The position numbers and the translations under genes are program-made. Shown in pieces: positions 1-11,714 of a stretch of 64,000 bases of DNA. The DNA lies in the NCBI GenBank assembly GCA_018398585.1, contig JAGTTD010000001.1, positions 5,024,501-5,088,500 on the forward strand, written 5' to 3'. This DNA is from Simmondsia chinensis (taxonomy: Eukaryota > Streptophyta > Magnoliopsida > Caryophyllales > Simmondsiaceae). Position 1 is the stretch's first letter. Each line of letters opens with the position of its first letter. A model generated the notes under the pieces. It did no database searches. It was not told the origin of the DNA and was given only the letters and a program-made list of their open reading frames with translations.

Positions 1-90
1 GTTTCTTTTCTCTTTTAGTCCATATATTTCTCGTTATTGTCGTGGTATTTGATTCGGATTGCATACCGGTATATTGTTTACTTTCGAACA
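1..90 (+). repeat. 3' part of the 5' LTR (copia)
   Basis: It aligns with the end of the 3' LTR near 4559-4648. The two ends differ at several bases (for example ctttcgaaca versus cttccgcaca), so the insertion is not recent. It ends in CA, directly before the primer-binding site. Confidence 0.85.
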
Positions 91-93
91 AAT

Positions 94-106
94 TGGTATC
101 AGAGCC
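94..106 (+). other. Primer-binding site for initiator tRNA-Met
   Basis: TGGTATCAGAGCC is the usual plant copia primer-binding site, complementary to the 3' end of initiator methionine tRNA. It lies 3 bases after the LTR end. Confidence 0.92.
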
Positions 107-126
107 TGGTTCTTCGAATTGGTACA

Positions 127-874
127 ATGGCATCAGGTATTAAGACCGACGTAGAGAAGTTTAATGGTCAGGGAAGCTTTAGCTTATGGCAAGTCCGTGT
201 GAAAGGACTCCTGACTCAGAACGGCTTGAAGAAAGCACTGGAGAGGAAAGAGAAGAAACCTGAGAATATGATCGAGGCATAATGGGAAAAGATGGATGAT
301 AAGACTCTCACGGCGATTCAGATGTGTTTGGCTGATGATGTCCTGCCAGAGGTTTTGGAGATGGAAACCGCAAAGGAGTTATGGGAGAAATTGTTAGACA
401 TGTTTTGTCACAAGTTAGTCTCCAACAAACTCGCAGTGAAGCGACGGTTATTCTCTTTCCGTATGACCGAAGGTACATCTCTTAAAAACCATCTTAGCGA
501 GTTTACCTCTATTATACAAGAATTGAAAGAATTGGATGATGTCCCTAAGGACGAGGATCAAGCTATATTATTACTGTGTTCGCTCTCTAATTTGTATAAG
601 GGCTTCGTAGAAAGCATGATATACGGGGGTAGGCCGACCATTACTGTTGATGAGGTGAAAAGAAACCTTGTGAGTAAAGAACGGGTAGATATGAAGTTAT
701 CTGACTCGGTGAATGACTCAGGTAGTGGTTTGCATGTGAGAGGTAGACCAGAACATAGGGGATCCAATGGTGGAAAAAAAGTCTAGGTCTAAATCTAGAC
801 ATAAGAACCTGTAGTGCCATTATTGTCACAAGAAAAGGCATATAAAGAAAGACTGTTACGAGTACAAAAATAAA
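127..874 (+). pseudogene. copia gag, broken
   Basis: The ATG at 127 opens a Gag-like protein (residues like KFNGQGSFSLW near the start and a retrotransposon gag domain from about 292 to 700). The zinc knuckle at about 815-860 reads C-x2-C-x4-H-x4-C (CHYC then RH and DC). It is broken by TAA at 280 and by a one-base slip in the A run at 774-780, which moves the frame from 1 to 2. TAG at 812 then falls just before the knuckle. The TAA at 280 and TAG at 812 are both one C-to-T change from Gln codons. In an active copy Gag would form the particle that packages the RNA. Confidence 0.85.
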
Positions 875-3800
875 TTGAAAGAGGGTAACAGGGGTGACCA
901 GGGCAAAGACAAGTCCGCTGAGGTTAGTGTTATAGAGGATGATAGTGATGGGGAGTTTCTATTAGTTGCTGATTCTCAATCCAGGCCCAAGGATAAGTGG
1001 GTCATGGATTCGGGTTGTTCATATCACTTTACTCCAAACAGAGACTGGTTTTCCACGTATAAGTTTATACAAGATGGAGTTGTCTTGATAGGTAACGATG
1101 CTGCTTATAAAGTAGTGTGGATTGGAACAGTCCGTGTGAGGATGTTTGATGGGGCTATTAGAACCTTGAGTGGTGTACGACACGTCCCGGAGTTGAAAAA
1201 GAACTTGATTTCTGTAGGTAACCTTGAGTCTAGTGGGTACAAGTACACTGCTGAAGGTGGAGTCATGCGGGTCAGTAAGGGTGCTTTAATTATGATGAAA
1301 GGAAATAGGGTTGGTACTTTGTATGAGCTTGCATGTACAACTGTGACAAGTTCAGTTGTTGTTTCCACATCTGCTATAACAGATGTAGAGATCATAAGAC
1401 TGTGGCACATGAGAATGGGTCACATTGGTAACAAGGCATTGTCTGAGCTGAGTAAGAGGGGACTGCTTTGTGGTCCGTCAACAGGACTGATAGAATTCTA
1501 TGAGCATTGTATTTATGGGAAGCAGAAAAGAGTCAGCTTCAAGTCAGCAGTGCATCAGACAAAGGGAACGTTAGATTACATACATTCTGATCTGTGGGGA
1601 CCTTCCAGAGTGGCTTTTAGAGGTGGGTCCAGGTATCTTCAAACGTTTATTGATGATTATTATCGTAAAGTTTGGGTCTATTTTCTGAAGCAGAAAAATA
1701 AAGTTTATGATATCTTCAAGAAATGGAAGATTCTGCTTGAAAATAGACAGGGTAGCCGATCAAGAGGTTGAGGACTGGTAATGGTATTGAGTTTGTTGAA
1801 GGTGACTTCACTAGATTTTGTGAAGATCAGGGTATAGTCAGACACAGAACATGCACAGGTCGACCTCAGCAAAATGGAGTGGCTGAAAGATTAAACAAGA
1901 CATTACTTCAGAAGGCTCGATGTATGCTTTCAAATGCAGGCTTGAAAAGAGAATGGTGGACAGAAGCAGTTAGCATGGCTTGTTATCTTGTGAACAAGAC
2001 ACTGCATTCTTCATTACAGATGAAGACACCTGAAGAGGTATGATCTAGTTCTACTTCTGATTATTCTCAGATTAAAGTATTTGGTTGTCCTACATATGCA
2101 TATGTAAATGATGGAAAGCTGTAGCCTAGGGCCAAGAAATGCATCTTTCTTGGTTATTCGTCAGGTGTGAAGGGATATAGATTGTGGGATCCCAGTGCTC
2201 AGAATTTTCTGACTAGTAGAGATGTTACCTTTGATGAGTCTGCTCTACTACATCTGCCACACACACTCTCCATTGACAGTGATACAATTCAGGTTGAGAC
2301 ACCTTTTGTTACAGAGATACAGTCAGATCAGTGGGTCGTTCAGATAGAGAGTATTCCGGCACCTCAGGTACGGGTTTCTGATGTTGTTGTTGATAATGCA
2401 GAAACAGGTCAGCAGGTGGAGAATAATACTTTAGCTGGTGGTAGACCGAGACGTCAGATCAGGCCTCGTGAGAGATATGGGTATGAGGAGATGATTGCTT
2501 ATGCCCTCACTACTGCTGAGTCGTTAGATGATAGTGAGCCGACTTCTTATGCAGAGGCTGTATTGAGATCAGATGCTGAGAAGTGGCTCGTTGCTATGAA
2601 TGAAGAGATGCAGTCTCTTCATAAGAATCAGACTTGGGAACTGGTGAAGCCTCAAATAGGGAAAAGACTGACTGATTGCAAATGGGTCTTTAAAAGAAAA
2701 GAGGGCATTCCTGGAGTTGAAGATGTAAGATACAAGGCACGTTTGGTAGCTAAAGGCTACGGTTAGGTATAAGGTGTTGATTTTCATGATATAATTTCAC
2801 CTGTAGTTAGACATACTTCAATTCGTGCGCTTTTGTCTTTAGTTGCTATGCATGACTTAGAACTTGAGCAGTTGGATGTAAAGACTGCATTTTTGCATGG
2901 TGAACTAGAAGAGAGTATCTTTATGCATCAGCCCGAGGGTTTTGCTATAGAAGGAAAGGAAGATCATGTGTGTTTGCTTAAGAGGTCTTTATATGGTTTG
3001 AAACAATCTCCTAGGCAGTGGTATAGGAGATTTGATCAGTTCATGACAGGTTATGGGTACATCAAGAGTAAGTACAACAGTTCTGTGTACTTCAGAAAGA
3101 CTGATTCAGGCTTTGTTTATTTGCTTTTGTATGTTGATGATATGTTGATTGCAGCACGAGACATGAAGGATGTTGATGATTTGAAATCTATGTTGAAGAG
3201 TGAGTTTGAAATGAAAGATCTTGGAGCAGCTAAGAAGATTTTAGGCATGGAAATTCGTAGAGACCAAGCTGAAAAATTATACTTGTCTCAGGAGAAGTAT
3301 ATTGAGAAGGTGTTAGACAGGTTTCATATGAAGGATGCTAATCCAGTTAGCACGCCCTTAGCAGCTCACTTCAGACTCTCAGCATTAGATTCGCCTCAGA
3401 CTGAGGAGGATGTCAGGTACATGTCTCAGATTCCCTATTCTAGTGCAGTGGGCAGTATTATGTATGCAATGGTTTGCACACGTCCAGATATTGCTTTTGC
3501 AGTGAGCAGAGTTAGTAGGTACATGGCGAATCCAGGTAGAGAGCATTGGCATGCAGTGAAGTGGATTCTCAGGTATCTTTGTGGAACTTTTGATTTGTGT
3601 TTGGAATATGGGAAAAGTAAGTGTTCCTTGGTTGGGTATTTAGATTTTGATTATGGTGGAGACCACGATAAGAGGAAGTCCACATCAGGGTATGTATTTT
3701 GTTTAGGTGGCACAACTATCAGTTGAAGAGCGTGTTTACAGCCTGTTACAGCACAATCTGCTACCGAGGCCGAATATAAGGCAGTCACAAAAGCATTCAA

Positions 3801-4086
3801 AGAAGCCGTCTGGTTGAGAGGTTTGATAAGTGAAATCAGTGTCGAGCAGGGCACAGTTAGAGTCTACTGTGATAGTCAATCAGCCATTCACCTAGCGAAA
3901 GATCGGATGTCACATCATGACAGAACGAAGCATATAGATGTGAAGCATTATTTCATTAGAGATCTGATTGATGAGCGGAAGGTGGAGTTGATGAAGATTG
4001 GGACTGAAGACAATCCAGCTGACATGTTCACTAAGGTTCTACTAGGGAGCAAGCATTGCTCGAATTTGGTGGGTCTTTCAGTTTGA
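875..4086 (+). pseudogene. copia pol (protease, integrase, RT, RNase H), broken
   Basis: The aspartic protease site DSGCSYH is near 1005-1025. The integrase zinc region begins with LWHMRMGH near 1400, but the first Cys of its CxxC is Tyr (FYEHC). The integrase core has the first Asp (SDLWGP), but the second is Gly (RTGNG instead of the usual RTDNG), so the catalytic triad is lost. The RT YVDD box is near 3133 and the RNase H motifs (TEAEY, CDSQSA, KHIDVKHYF) are at about 3767-3955. The frame shifts from 2 back to 1 near 1741-1747. Stops lie at 1753, 2041, 2122, 2764, 2770 and 3724. No complete polyprotein can be read from this copy. Confidence 0.9.
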
Positions 4087-4160
4087 TGCGTGTTAGCCCC
4101 GGTTAAGGGGGCGTTTGTGGAGAAGGTGGAGTTGTTTTATTGTTGATGTTAATTTTGAGC

Positions 4161-4173
4161 CAAGTTGGAGATT
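4161..4173 (+). other. Polypurine tract before the 3' LTR
   Basis: The sequence caagttggagatt lies directly before the LTR start TGTTAGG. It resembles the usual copia tract AAGTGGGAGATT, the plus-strand primer site. Confidence 0.7.
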
Positions 4174-4648
4174 TGTTAGGAAAATGTCTCAAAATATACT
4201 TGGTATTTAAAGAAGAGAAGTTGTGAGGAGGCCAATCGATCGGGGTGGAACTCGATTGATCGGGAAAGTTACGTAAAAGCAGGACGCCTCCAGTGAGCAA
4301 GCCGATCGATCGTGGGGTCCCGATCAATCGAGAACTGCGTTTTCCCAGCGCCTATAAATATAGACGCAGGGTTACGTCATTAGGTATCCAAATTCCAAAG
4401 TGAGGTTTTTCCCCAGCGGCGCCGCTACCAATAAATTTGAGTGTAAGAGAGATATTGTAATTCTTCTTTTGATTCAATAATAAAAGCTCCGATCTTCGCC
4501 CGTGGTTTTCTCCCCTTTCTATTGTAAAGGGGTTTCCATGTAAATCATTGTGTCGATTGTTTCTTTTCTTTTTTAGTCCATATATTTCTTATTATTGTCA
4601 TGGTATTCGATTCGGATTGCATACCAGGATATTGTTTACTTCCGCACA
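4174..4648 (+). repeat. Complete 3' LTR (copia), about 475 bp
   Basis: It begins TGTTAGG and ends in CA. A TATA box (TATAAATA) at 4353-4360 is a plausible core promoter. Upstream of it are four GATC-rich blocks, including a perfect 14-bp inverted pair (ctcgattgatcggg at 4251-4264 and its complement at 4319-4332). The last part matches positions 1-90. Confidence 0.85.
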
Positions 4649-5783
4649 CTAACTGATAATTTCCTCTTAAAAAATACCTAAAGATTTTAATATTTATATT
4701 TATAATAATTTTAAATTTCTAATATTTCAAAATTTTAAAAAAATGTTTAAATCCTTAAAAATATCTAAAAAATTTAAAATATTTAAAAAATTTAATATAT
4801 TTCTAAAACATTTAATATATTAAAAATATTAATATAATTTAAAAATATTTTAAACCCAAGTACCTGATCCAAATATTTTTTGAAAATTTTAAATTTCATG
4901 ATCTCTGATAGTATGTATTGAAATGTTAAGTATATAAATGACAATTAAACTCTGGGTACTATAAATAATAAATTCCTAACGGAACAACATTAAAAACAGT
5001 GACCAAAAAAATTACATGGCTTAAACGATATAAAGAAAACATAACTTATTAAGTTAGACTAAGTATTTTTTTCCATTTTATTTTCAACCAACGAAACAAA
5101 GGGGGGAAAAATTTTGATCTTGAAAGCATGCTTTTTTTCTTTGTTTTTCCTCGACTTCCAAACAATGAAAAAAAAGTCGTTTTTCTTTATTTTCTTTCCC
5201 AGCTACTTTTTTTCCTTACATTTTTCTTCCCTTCAATTTTTTTTAATTCCAAACAGAGCCTTACTTTCTTCTTTTTTTCCTGCTAGGTCATTAAGAATTA
5301 TAACAAAAAAAAAGGCACTAAGATTTGAAGCCGAGTCATTGTCAGATTAAAACAGAGTTTTAACTTAACCTATGGAGTTGTCATAAATAAGACTATATAT
5401 ATAAGCCTCAGTTACGTTTCATCATAAAATCAATTAGCATTGGGAATAACTCACCAGCCCTGTATATATGTTCTCTTCTCTCTCACAACTGTGCTATAAA
5501 ATTCTTACTAGATTCACATTCAGAGTCTTTAACAACGTCAACTGATGACAAGACTGGTTTATGAAGTAGTCTCTCTCTATTGACTTATCTTTTTTTGGTA
5601 AATAAAAAATAAATAAATAAAAAATGACTTGTCTTAATTAGGATAATAAATCAAAGAATAAAAGACATTGAAATAGAACAAGAACAAAGGTTAATGTTCC
5701 AATTTTCAGGTTGTCTTATCCTCTGGGTTCATGTGCCTGTGGTCCAACTCCCAAAAAAATGACTATTATTTGATTATTTAATA
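4649..5783. other. AT-rich DNA, no gene seen
   Basis: Long A/T runs and homopolymers, including many T-rich blocks at 5110-5290. No coding or repeat structure is recognised. It may hold old, unrecognisable insertions. Confidence 0.5.
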
Positions 5784-6456
5784 GGATAAATTATAGAAAA
5801 ATTTTAAATTTTTTGTTTTAAAATAGAAAATTTCACTCACAAATAAAAATAATTACAAATTTTTTCACTTTTTAAATTTATTACTTAATTTCATGCAAAT
5901 TTTTTTTTTTGGACCATTTTACTCTGAAAAAGTGAGGGAGTTAAATGTTTAATTATGTTTTTATAAGAAAGTTTTATATTATTAAACAAAAATTAGAAAA
6001 ATCTTATATTTTTTGCAATAGAATTAAAATAATTTTCTATATTTATAAAAAATATAATTATTTTAATTAATTATAATAATTATATTATAAGTTTAGAAAT
6101 AAAAAATATTTTTAAAATTTTTATAAAAACTACTATAAAATAAAATATAATATTTTAGTTGATATTACAATGTTACCATTATATAATTAATTAAAATAAT
6201 ATTTTTTATAAATGTAGAAAACTTCTTTTTTCTATAAATATAAAAAATTCTTATTTTTTTCAAAACATAAAATCCTACTAAAAATAAAATTAAATACTTA
6301 ATTATTTTATTTTGGGGAGTAAAATAGTTTAACAAAAATTGTTTGGAATAAAGTGATAAATTTTTAAAAGTGATGGAGTTTAATAAGTGATTTTATTTGT
6401 GAGGAGGATTTTTTGTTATTAAAGCAAAAGTCAAAGATGTTTTCTGTAATTTACCC
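5784..6456. mobile_element. MITE of MULE type, 673 bp
   Basis: The left end ggataaattatagaaaa and the right end ttttctgtaatttaccc form imperfect terminal inverted repeats. A perfect 9-bp direct repeat, tatttaata, flanks the element (5775-5783 and 6457-6465). A 9-bp duplication is typical of Mutator-like elements. There is no coding capacity. The inside is strongly AT-rich and largely self-complementary. Confidence 0.75.
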
Positions 6457-6465
6457 TATTTAATA

Positions 6466-7890
6466 TTTGTGATAAAAATATTATTAATTATTAAAAGTTA
6501 TATTAGGTCATTTTCCTATGATAATTTGTATGATGTACATTAAAAATTGAATTACAAATTATAAAGGTAAATATCAAGTGATATATTTCTTAAAACTAAA
6601 ATAACATTTTTAACTTTAACTGTTATAGTTATTTATATCATATATAGATCCACATATTTTACCAATTATATTATTTTAGTGCTTATATTTTTACTTGAAT
6701 CAATTTCGTTCTTATACAATTTACAATATTGTATCAATTTAGTCATACAGTAAATTTAAAATTAATTTGAAAACAAAATTAATTTAAATTGAAGCAAGAT
6801 GTGGGTTAATTTATTATGACTACTTGCATTTAATATGATTATACCCTTAAAAATTACTTCATTAGTTTCACTTTAATTTTATCATAAGATTAAATTGACA
6901 CATAAATTATACAATAATAAGATTAATACAATTAAAACTAAAATAGATAAATTGACACGGTTAGTAAAATAAATAAACATGACACATGTAATCTTTAACT
7001 TTTAATTTTATAAAGTACTTATGAAATTGGTTGTACAGTCTTTAAAATACCTTATTATATATATTAGAATAAATATCATAGAGACCCCTTGAGTTACTGG
7101 TCAAAGTTAAAGTGATCACCCCTCGAAATTTTAATTTTATCAAAGATATTGTTTGAACTGTTGGTCCACATTAATGTGACCCATATTTAAGATAATTTAA
7201 AATATTTTTAAACATAATATAATTTTAAATACTTAAAAAATAAAAACCTTCCATAAGGTAACTTTGAAATTTAAAAATTTTTAGAAATTATTTTAAATAT
7301 CTCTTAAGCACTTAAAATTATTTTAATTTTAGATAACTTATTTACCCATAGTTAAATTATAGTTTTAATTTCTTGATTAACATAATTTATTAGAATACTG
7401 ATAAAATTATGTGATGGTACTTGATAATATAAATTAATTTAAAAAAAGAACTTATATATTATAATAACAAAATAACTTAATAATATAAATTAATTAATAA
7501 TAGTAGATACAAGTAAATCATGATAATAGTTGGTTATGGTAATGGAGAGTGATGAGTGTAGCAACCATTGGCGTAAAAAAGGTGGTGGAAGGTGAAGGTG
7601 GTGATAACAAGTAAAAGTATATCATAGTAGTGAAGATTTAATATTGATATAATCTTTTAAAGGCATTTTTCTAAATTAAGCTGTGAAAAAGATGTAAAAT
7701 TTTTTTTTTCTGTCAACCAAACGCAAGCTTTGCGGTCAGCTAGATCTTTTTCACAGCTCTAAGCTGTGAAAAACCTGAACCAATCGCAGTTTAAATCTCA
7801 GGGTCCCTGAAAAGTTTTTCTCCAATTTTTAATTGTTATGTCTTTGATAAATTTGAAATTCGTGTATCAATTGATTTTAGTTAATAGTTC
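6466..7890. other. AT-rich DNA, no gene seen
   Basis: No splice-linked coding sequence or clear repeat ends are seen. A short inverted pair around 7676-7770 (aagctgtgaaaaagat and its counterpart atctttttcacagct) may mark a small MITE or hairpin. Confidence 0.45.
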
Positions 7891-7894
7891 AATG

Positions 7895-8630
7895 GTAGTT
7901 TGATGAAGTTAGAAGTTGGAGCCGAGCCCACTCGCCATGAAGCTCGAAAAGCTCGGCAGGTTTCCAACGAACTCGTTTGGTTTATCGAGCAAAGCATGAG
8001 CCTAACGAACCTTGAGCTTGTCGGCTCGAGAACCTAAATGAGTACAAGTGAACTTATTTTAGTATAATTTTTTTGTTTATATATGTCCAATCAAGCCAAG
8101 TTCGAGTCTAAATAAGTTGAACCTGAGCATGAATGGGCCCAAATGAGCTTAGATTGAACTTGAAAAGCAACATTCCCAGCTAAGCAGGGTCCCCGGGGGA
8201 GAGGGGAGGGGTGGGGGAGGGTTGGATGTATGCAGCCTTTACCCTGAAGGGAGGCTGTTGCCGAGAATCCCCAACCTCAGCGATGCAGCATGAGGACTTC
8301 CTAGGAGGTCACCCATCTTGGTACCACTCTTGCTCAAGCATGCTTAACTACGGAGTTCTAATGGGATCCGATGCTTGTGTGTTGGTACCCTCTTAGATTG
8401 AACTTAAAAGAGCCTAAAAATTGCAACATGAGTTCGGAACTTCGCCAAGCCGGGTTTGAGCTCAACAGAGTCGAGCCTATGATGAGCCGATCTCGAGCTC
8501 AAGCTTGAAGTTTTCGAGTTTGGCAAGCTTCAAGCCAAGCTAAATGTAAACGAGCCGAGCTAAGCGTCGACCTCGACAAGCTCAGGTTCGAATCTGCTCA
8601 AATATATCCCTAGGGGCATTTTTGATGAAA
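7895..8630. repeat. GAGCTCGAG-rich degenerate repeat, interrupted by a 5S-headed SINE
   Basis: Degenerate motifs such as gagctcgag, gccgagc and aagctcg recur. Similar tracts occur at 27770-28130, 49383-49798 and 52880-53380, so this is a dispersed repeat. Non-autonomous hAT elements with such interiors are common in plants; that assignment is inference, since clean ends were not found. The SINE at 8162-8391 lies inside it. Confidence 0.45.
8162..8391 (-). mobile_element. 5S rRNA-headed SINE, copy A (long subtype)
   Basis: Read on the minus strand it starts with a 5S rRNA-like head (ggatcccattagaactccg, then a region like the 5S internal promoter, then cctcatgctgcatc matching the 5S 3' end). 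It continues into the plant SINE tail (ggttgggg, aaggctgcatacatcc). The flanks share cttagattgaactt (8148-8161 and 8392-8405), a target duplication of about 14 bp. The tail end is decayed. It lies inside a GAGCTC-rich repeat. Confidence 0.85.
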
Positions 8631-9317
8631 TTTAAAACTCGAGAAGTTACATTAATTTTGACTAATAGTTCAAAAGGTCACTATAATATTCAGTCTATAT
8701 ATTAAAACATAAGACTACTAAAGAAACTAATGATATACATAAATAATAACACTATACACAATTTATGTATTCGAATAACATATCGTATAAATTTATTAGT
8801 TTATGAAAAAACTAATCACTTAATATTATTTTTATGAACCAAACATATTTCACATTATCATTGAAAGCCCAAATTAAATACACAAGTCAGATGCACAAAA
8901 TATTTTTATTTATTTATTTATTTTTTGTGATAATAATAAGAGTGTCGATTAATAAATTAAGTCTAAAGATGAGCTTTGAAGAGCATCCAAACAAGAAACT
9001 TTATTGCAAAGCAGACCCAATCTGACCATTTGTCCTCCTCTCTGTCTCTCTCTCTCTCCTCTCTTCATACGCCATTAAAGTTTCCATTTTTTCTTCATTT
9101 GAATTTGCATTATCTGATCTGGGATCCTAAGGAATTATACTCATATATATCATATGCTCTCATGTGCTTTCTTCTGCGTTTCTTTTGCTTCAATCTCCCT
9201 TACCAGTAGACCTTTTGTTCCTTTCCTTTGTTGTGCAATTTCATTTTCAGCTCAGAATTTTTCCCAGAAAATTTGGCTCTTTCTTTGGTTGAGTTGCTCT
9301 ACTGGGTAGCATCGTGT
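8631..9317. other. AT-rich DNA, then pyrimidine-rich leader region upstream of the bHLH gene
   Basis: A CT-rich tract at about 9033-9065 and T-rich DNA after it resemble a plant promoter and 5' leader. No TATA box or start site is assigned with confidence. Confidence 0.35.
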
Positions 9318-9404
9318 AGGGATAAGACTGTGTATATATTATCCTCTAAGAGCCTGCTTTGACAGGAGTCTCTTTGAGGCATTGGGTTGCTGTCGTCGTC
9401 GTCT
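9318..9404 (+). repeat. SINE/LINE 3' tail fragment upstream of the bHLH start
   Basis: The text gtgtagggataagactgtgt, then gagcctgctttgacaggagt, ctttgaggcattgggttg and a GTC-rich end match the tail shared by the SINEs and RTE LINEs of this window. It lies about 165 bases before the bHLH ATG, so it may be in the promoter or 5' UTR. Confidence 0.65.
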
Positions 9405-9567
9405 TCTGTGGTTGAGTAGAGCAGTAAAGAGCAAGCTAGGGTTTTGGGTTTTTTTATTTAATTGGTGTTTTTGGGTTTAAAGTTTGGAAAATAGGTGTTG
9501 GAAATCAAGTGAGATTGATGCTATAAAGTTTAGGGTTTTGATTGATTTTGGGTTAAAGATTGGGGAA

Positions 9568-11678
9568 ATGGTTGTTGAAGATCAAGGAAGATTGATGGTG
9601 GAAAGTATGAAGCAAAAGCTGGGTGTTGCTGTTAGGAGTGTGCAGTGGAGCTATGCAATTTTTTGGTCTTTGTCAGCTACTCAACATAGGTATATACTAA
9701 AACTGTATTTTTGGTTTATTTTTAATATATATTTTGGGGTGTTTTAGTGGATTGTTTTCATTGTTTAAGTTCGTTAAAACTGTGAAAATCTACTTGGTTG
9801 GAGGTTGTGAATCAATATATGCTATGAATTGAAAGTGGGTTTTCCCACTGCTGAATTCTTTTGGATAGTTGTGAAATTGTTGAAGTTTTTGAGTTATTCT
9901 TTTTTATATGCAGCATGTGGTTCTCCTATAGGTGTGAAGAACTTCACGTGTAAATTTAGCGAGAAATCCTACATTAAAGTTGTGGGAGAAAAGATATTTA
10001 TAGACAATCGTAGTGAACTGCTTCCTCTAACACCAATTGGTTTTTAATTAGAGCATCGCTTGGGCTTATACTCACATATTCCTAACTTTAGAGGCCCAAC
10101 AATCCATGTATAGTCCATCAATGATATATAGTAGTCTTCATGAATAAATGGATGGAAAAATACAGTTGATTTTGTTGTCTTAAAATTATGAAAATTTGCG
10201 TTTTCATTAGTTGGTGTATCATCACCGGATGCATTTCTCCTCCATGTTCTGGAAGCATTATCTTTCAGTAATTTTTGTAGAGGACTTCATGTGTGAGTTT
10301 GTTAAGAAATCTCACGTCAAAATTGTGATAGAGAAGAGGTTAAAATATAAGCCTAGTGGGTTACTCCATTTAATACTAATGAGTTTTAGGAGAGAATCCC
10401 ACTTGAACTTATATGTGGACCTTATATATGCCAATTTTGTGGGTCGAACCTCTACGTTAAGAATCAAATATATGATAGTTTCTATTTTACAGACTTAAAG
10501 ACTTTCATGGTAATAGTGGTTAGAGAAAATATTGACTCGATTAGAGACTCGTTTTGAGGGCTCTAAGGATGTAGCTTGAACAATGCAAATGATATGGATT
10601 GGAAGCTGAGACTAACTTCTTTTGAACATTTCTTTTATTCCTTGATCCTTTTAACTATAGTTTTCTCTTTCATTTTTCATACAAGTTATATATTGTGCAA
10701 AAAACCTGCGCAGGGTGTTGGAATGGGGTGATGGGTACTACAACGGAGACATTAAGACAAGGAAAACCACCCAAACGCCAGAAGTCGACGCTGACAAACT
10801 GGGTTTGCAGAGAAGCAAACAACTTAGAAAGCTCTATGAGTCACTTCTCGATGGTAAATCAGAGACAGGCAGCAAAAGGTCTTCAGCTGCATTATCCCCA
10901 GAAGACCTAAGTGATCTTGAGTGGTATTACTTGGTTTGCATGTCATTTGTCTTCAAACTTGGCCAAGGGTACTTCTTTTCTCTGGTTTACTTTTCAATTT
11001 TTGAAAGTTTACCTTGCCGTTGATATCTCTATATTTGATGGCACTGGTGAATGCTGACATTTTACTTGGAGGTAGCATGCAGTTCACTAGGAAAGGAACA
11101 TCTTTTGCTTAATAAAGAACTGGTAGGAAGCACGGAAGGTTCACGGTTACAGTTACAATTGCGGTTTGTGATTTATGATGTCACAGATGTTATCTAACAT
11201 GCTTAAAAATTCATGATGTAACGGTTATACAAATTGCTATTTGATCACATGGTTTGGGAGAAGAGAAAAGAGGAAAAGAAGAGAGGGGGGGGGGGGGGGG
11301 GGGGGGGGGGGGAGGTTCTAATATGTAACAGTCATGTTAAAAAAACTAATTATCTCAAAAGATTAAGCTATTAGATGAAGGTTTAGTAATTTATATTCCA
11401 ACAATACCTACTCATGCAAATGTCCATTGAGCTTGAAGCGGGGAGAATGCACGAAATCACTTTATGCTTTGTGTTTGTGTGGAGTAGTGGGATTTGATCT
11501 CAAGACTTCTTGGTCAAAACTTTGATACCATATCAAGAAAATTCCCTAAAACTTAAGTTGTTAGATGAAAGAATAAAAATGGTTTAATATTCTAATAGGC
11601 CTCTCTACTTGGGTATCATAGCATTAAGTTTCAGAGGATATTGGGCCTAATTTTACTTGAAAAAACAGCTTTCCCCCG

Positions 11679-11714
<36 letters not shown>

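Larger units (their letters stand above)
1..4648 (+). mobile_element. Ty1/copia LTR retrotransposon, 5' LTR truncated by window edge, decayed
   Basis: The order is LTR end, primer-binding site, gag, protease, integrase, reverse transcriptase, RNase H, purine tract, LTR, which is the copia order (integrase before RT). Positions 1-90 match the last part of the LTR at 4174-4648, including a shared stretch around the sequence ttagtccatatatttct. The coding part carries at least eight stop codons and two frameshifts, so the copy is not autonomous. The gag sequence resembles the Tork/TNT1 group by eye; that lineage call is inference. The 5' target duplication lies outside the window and cannot be checked. 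Confidence 0.95.
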
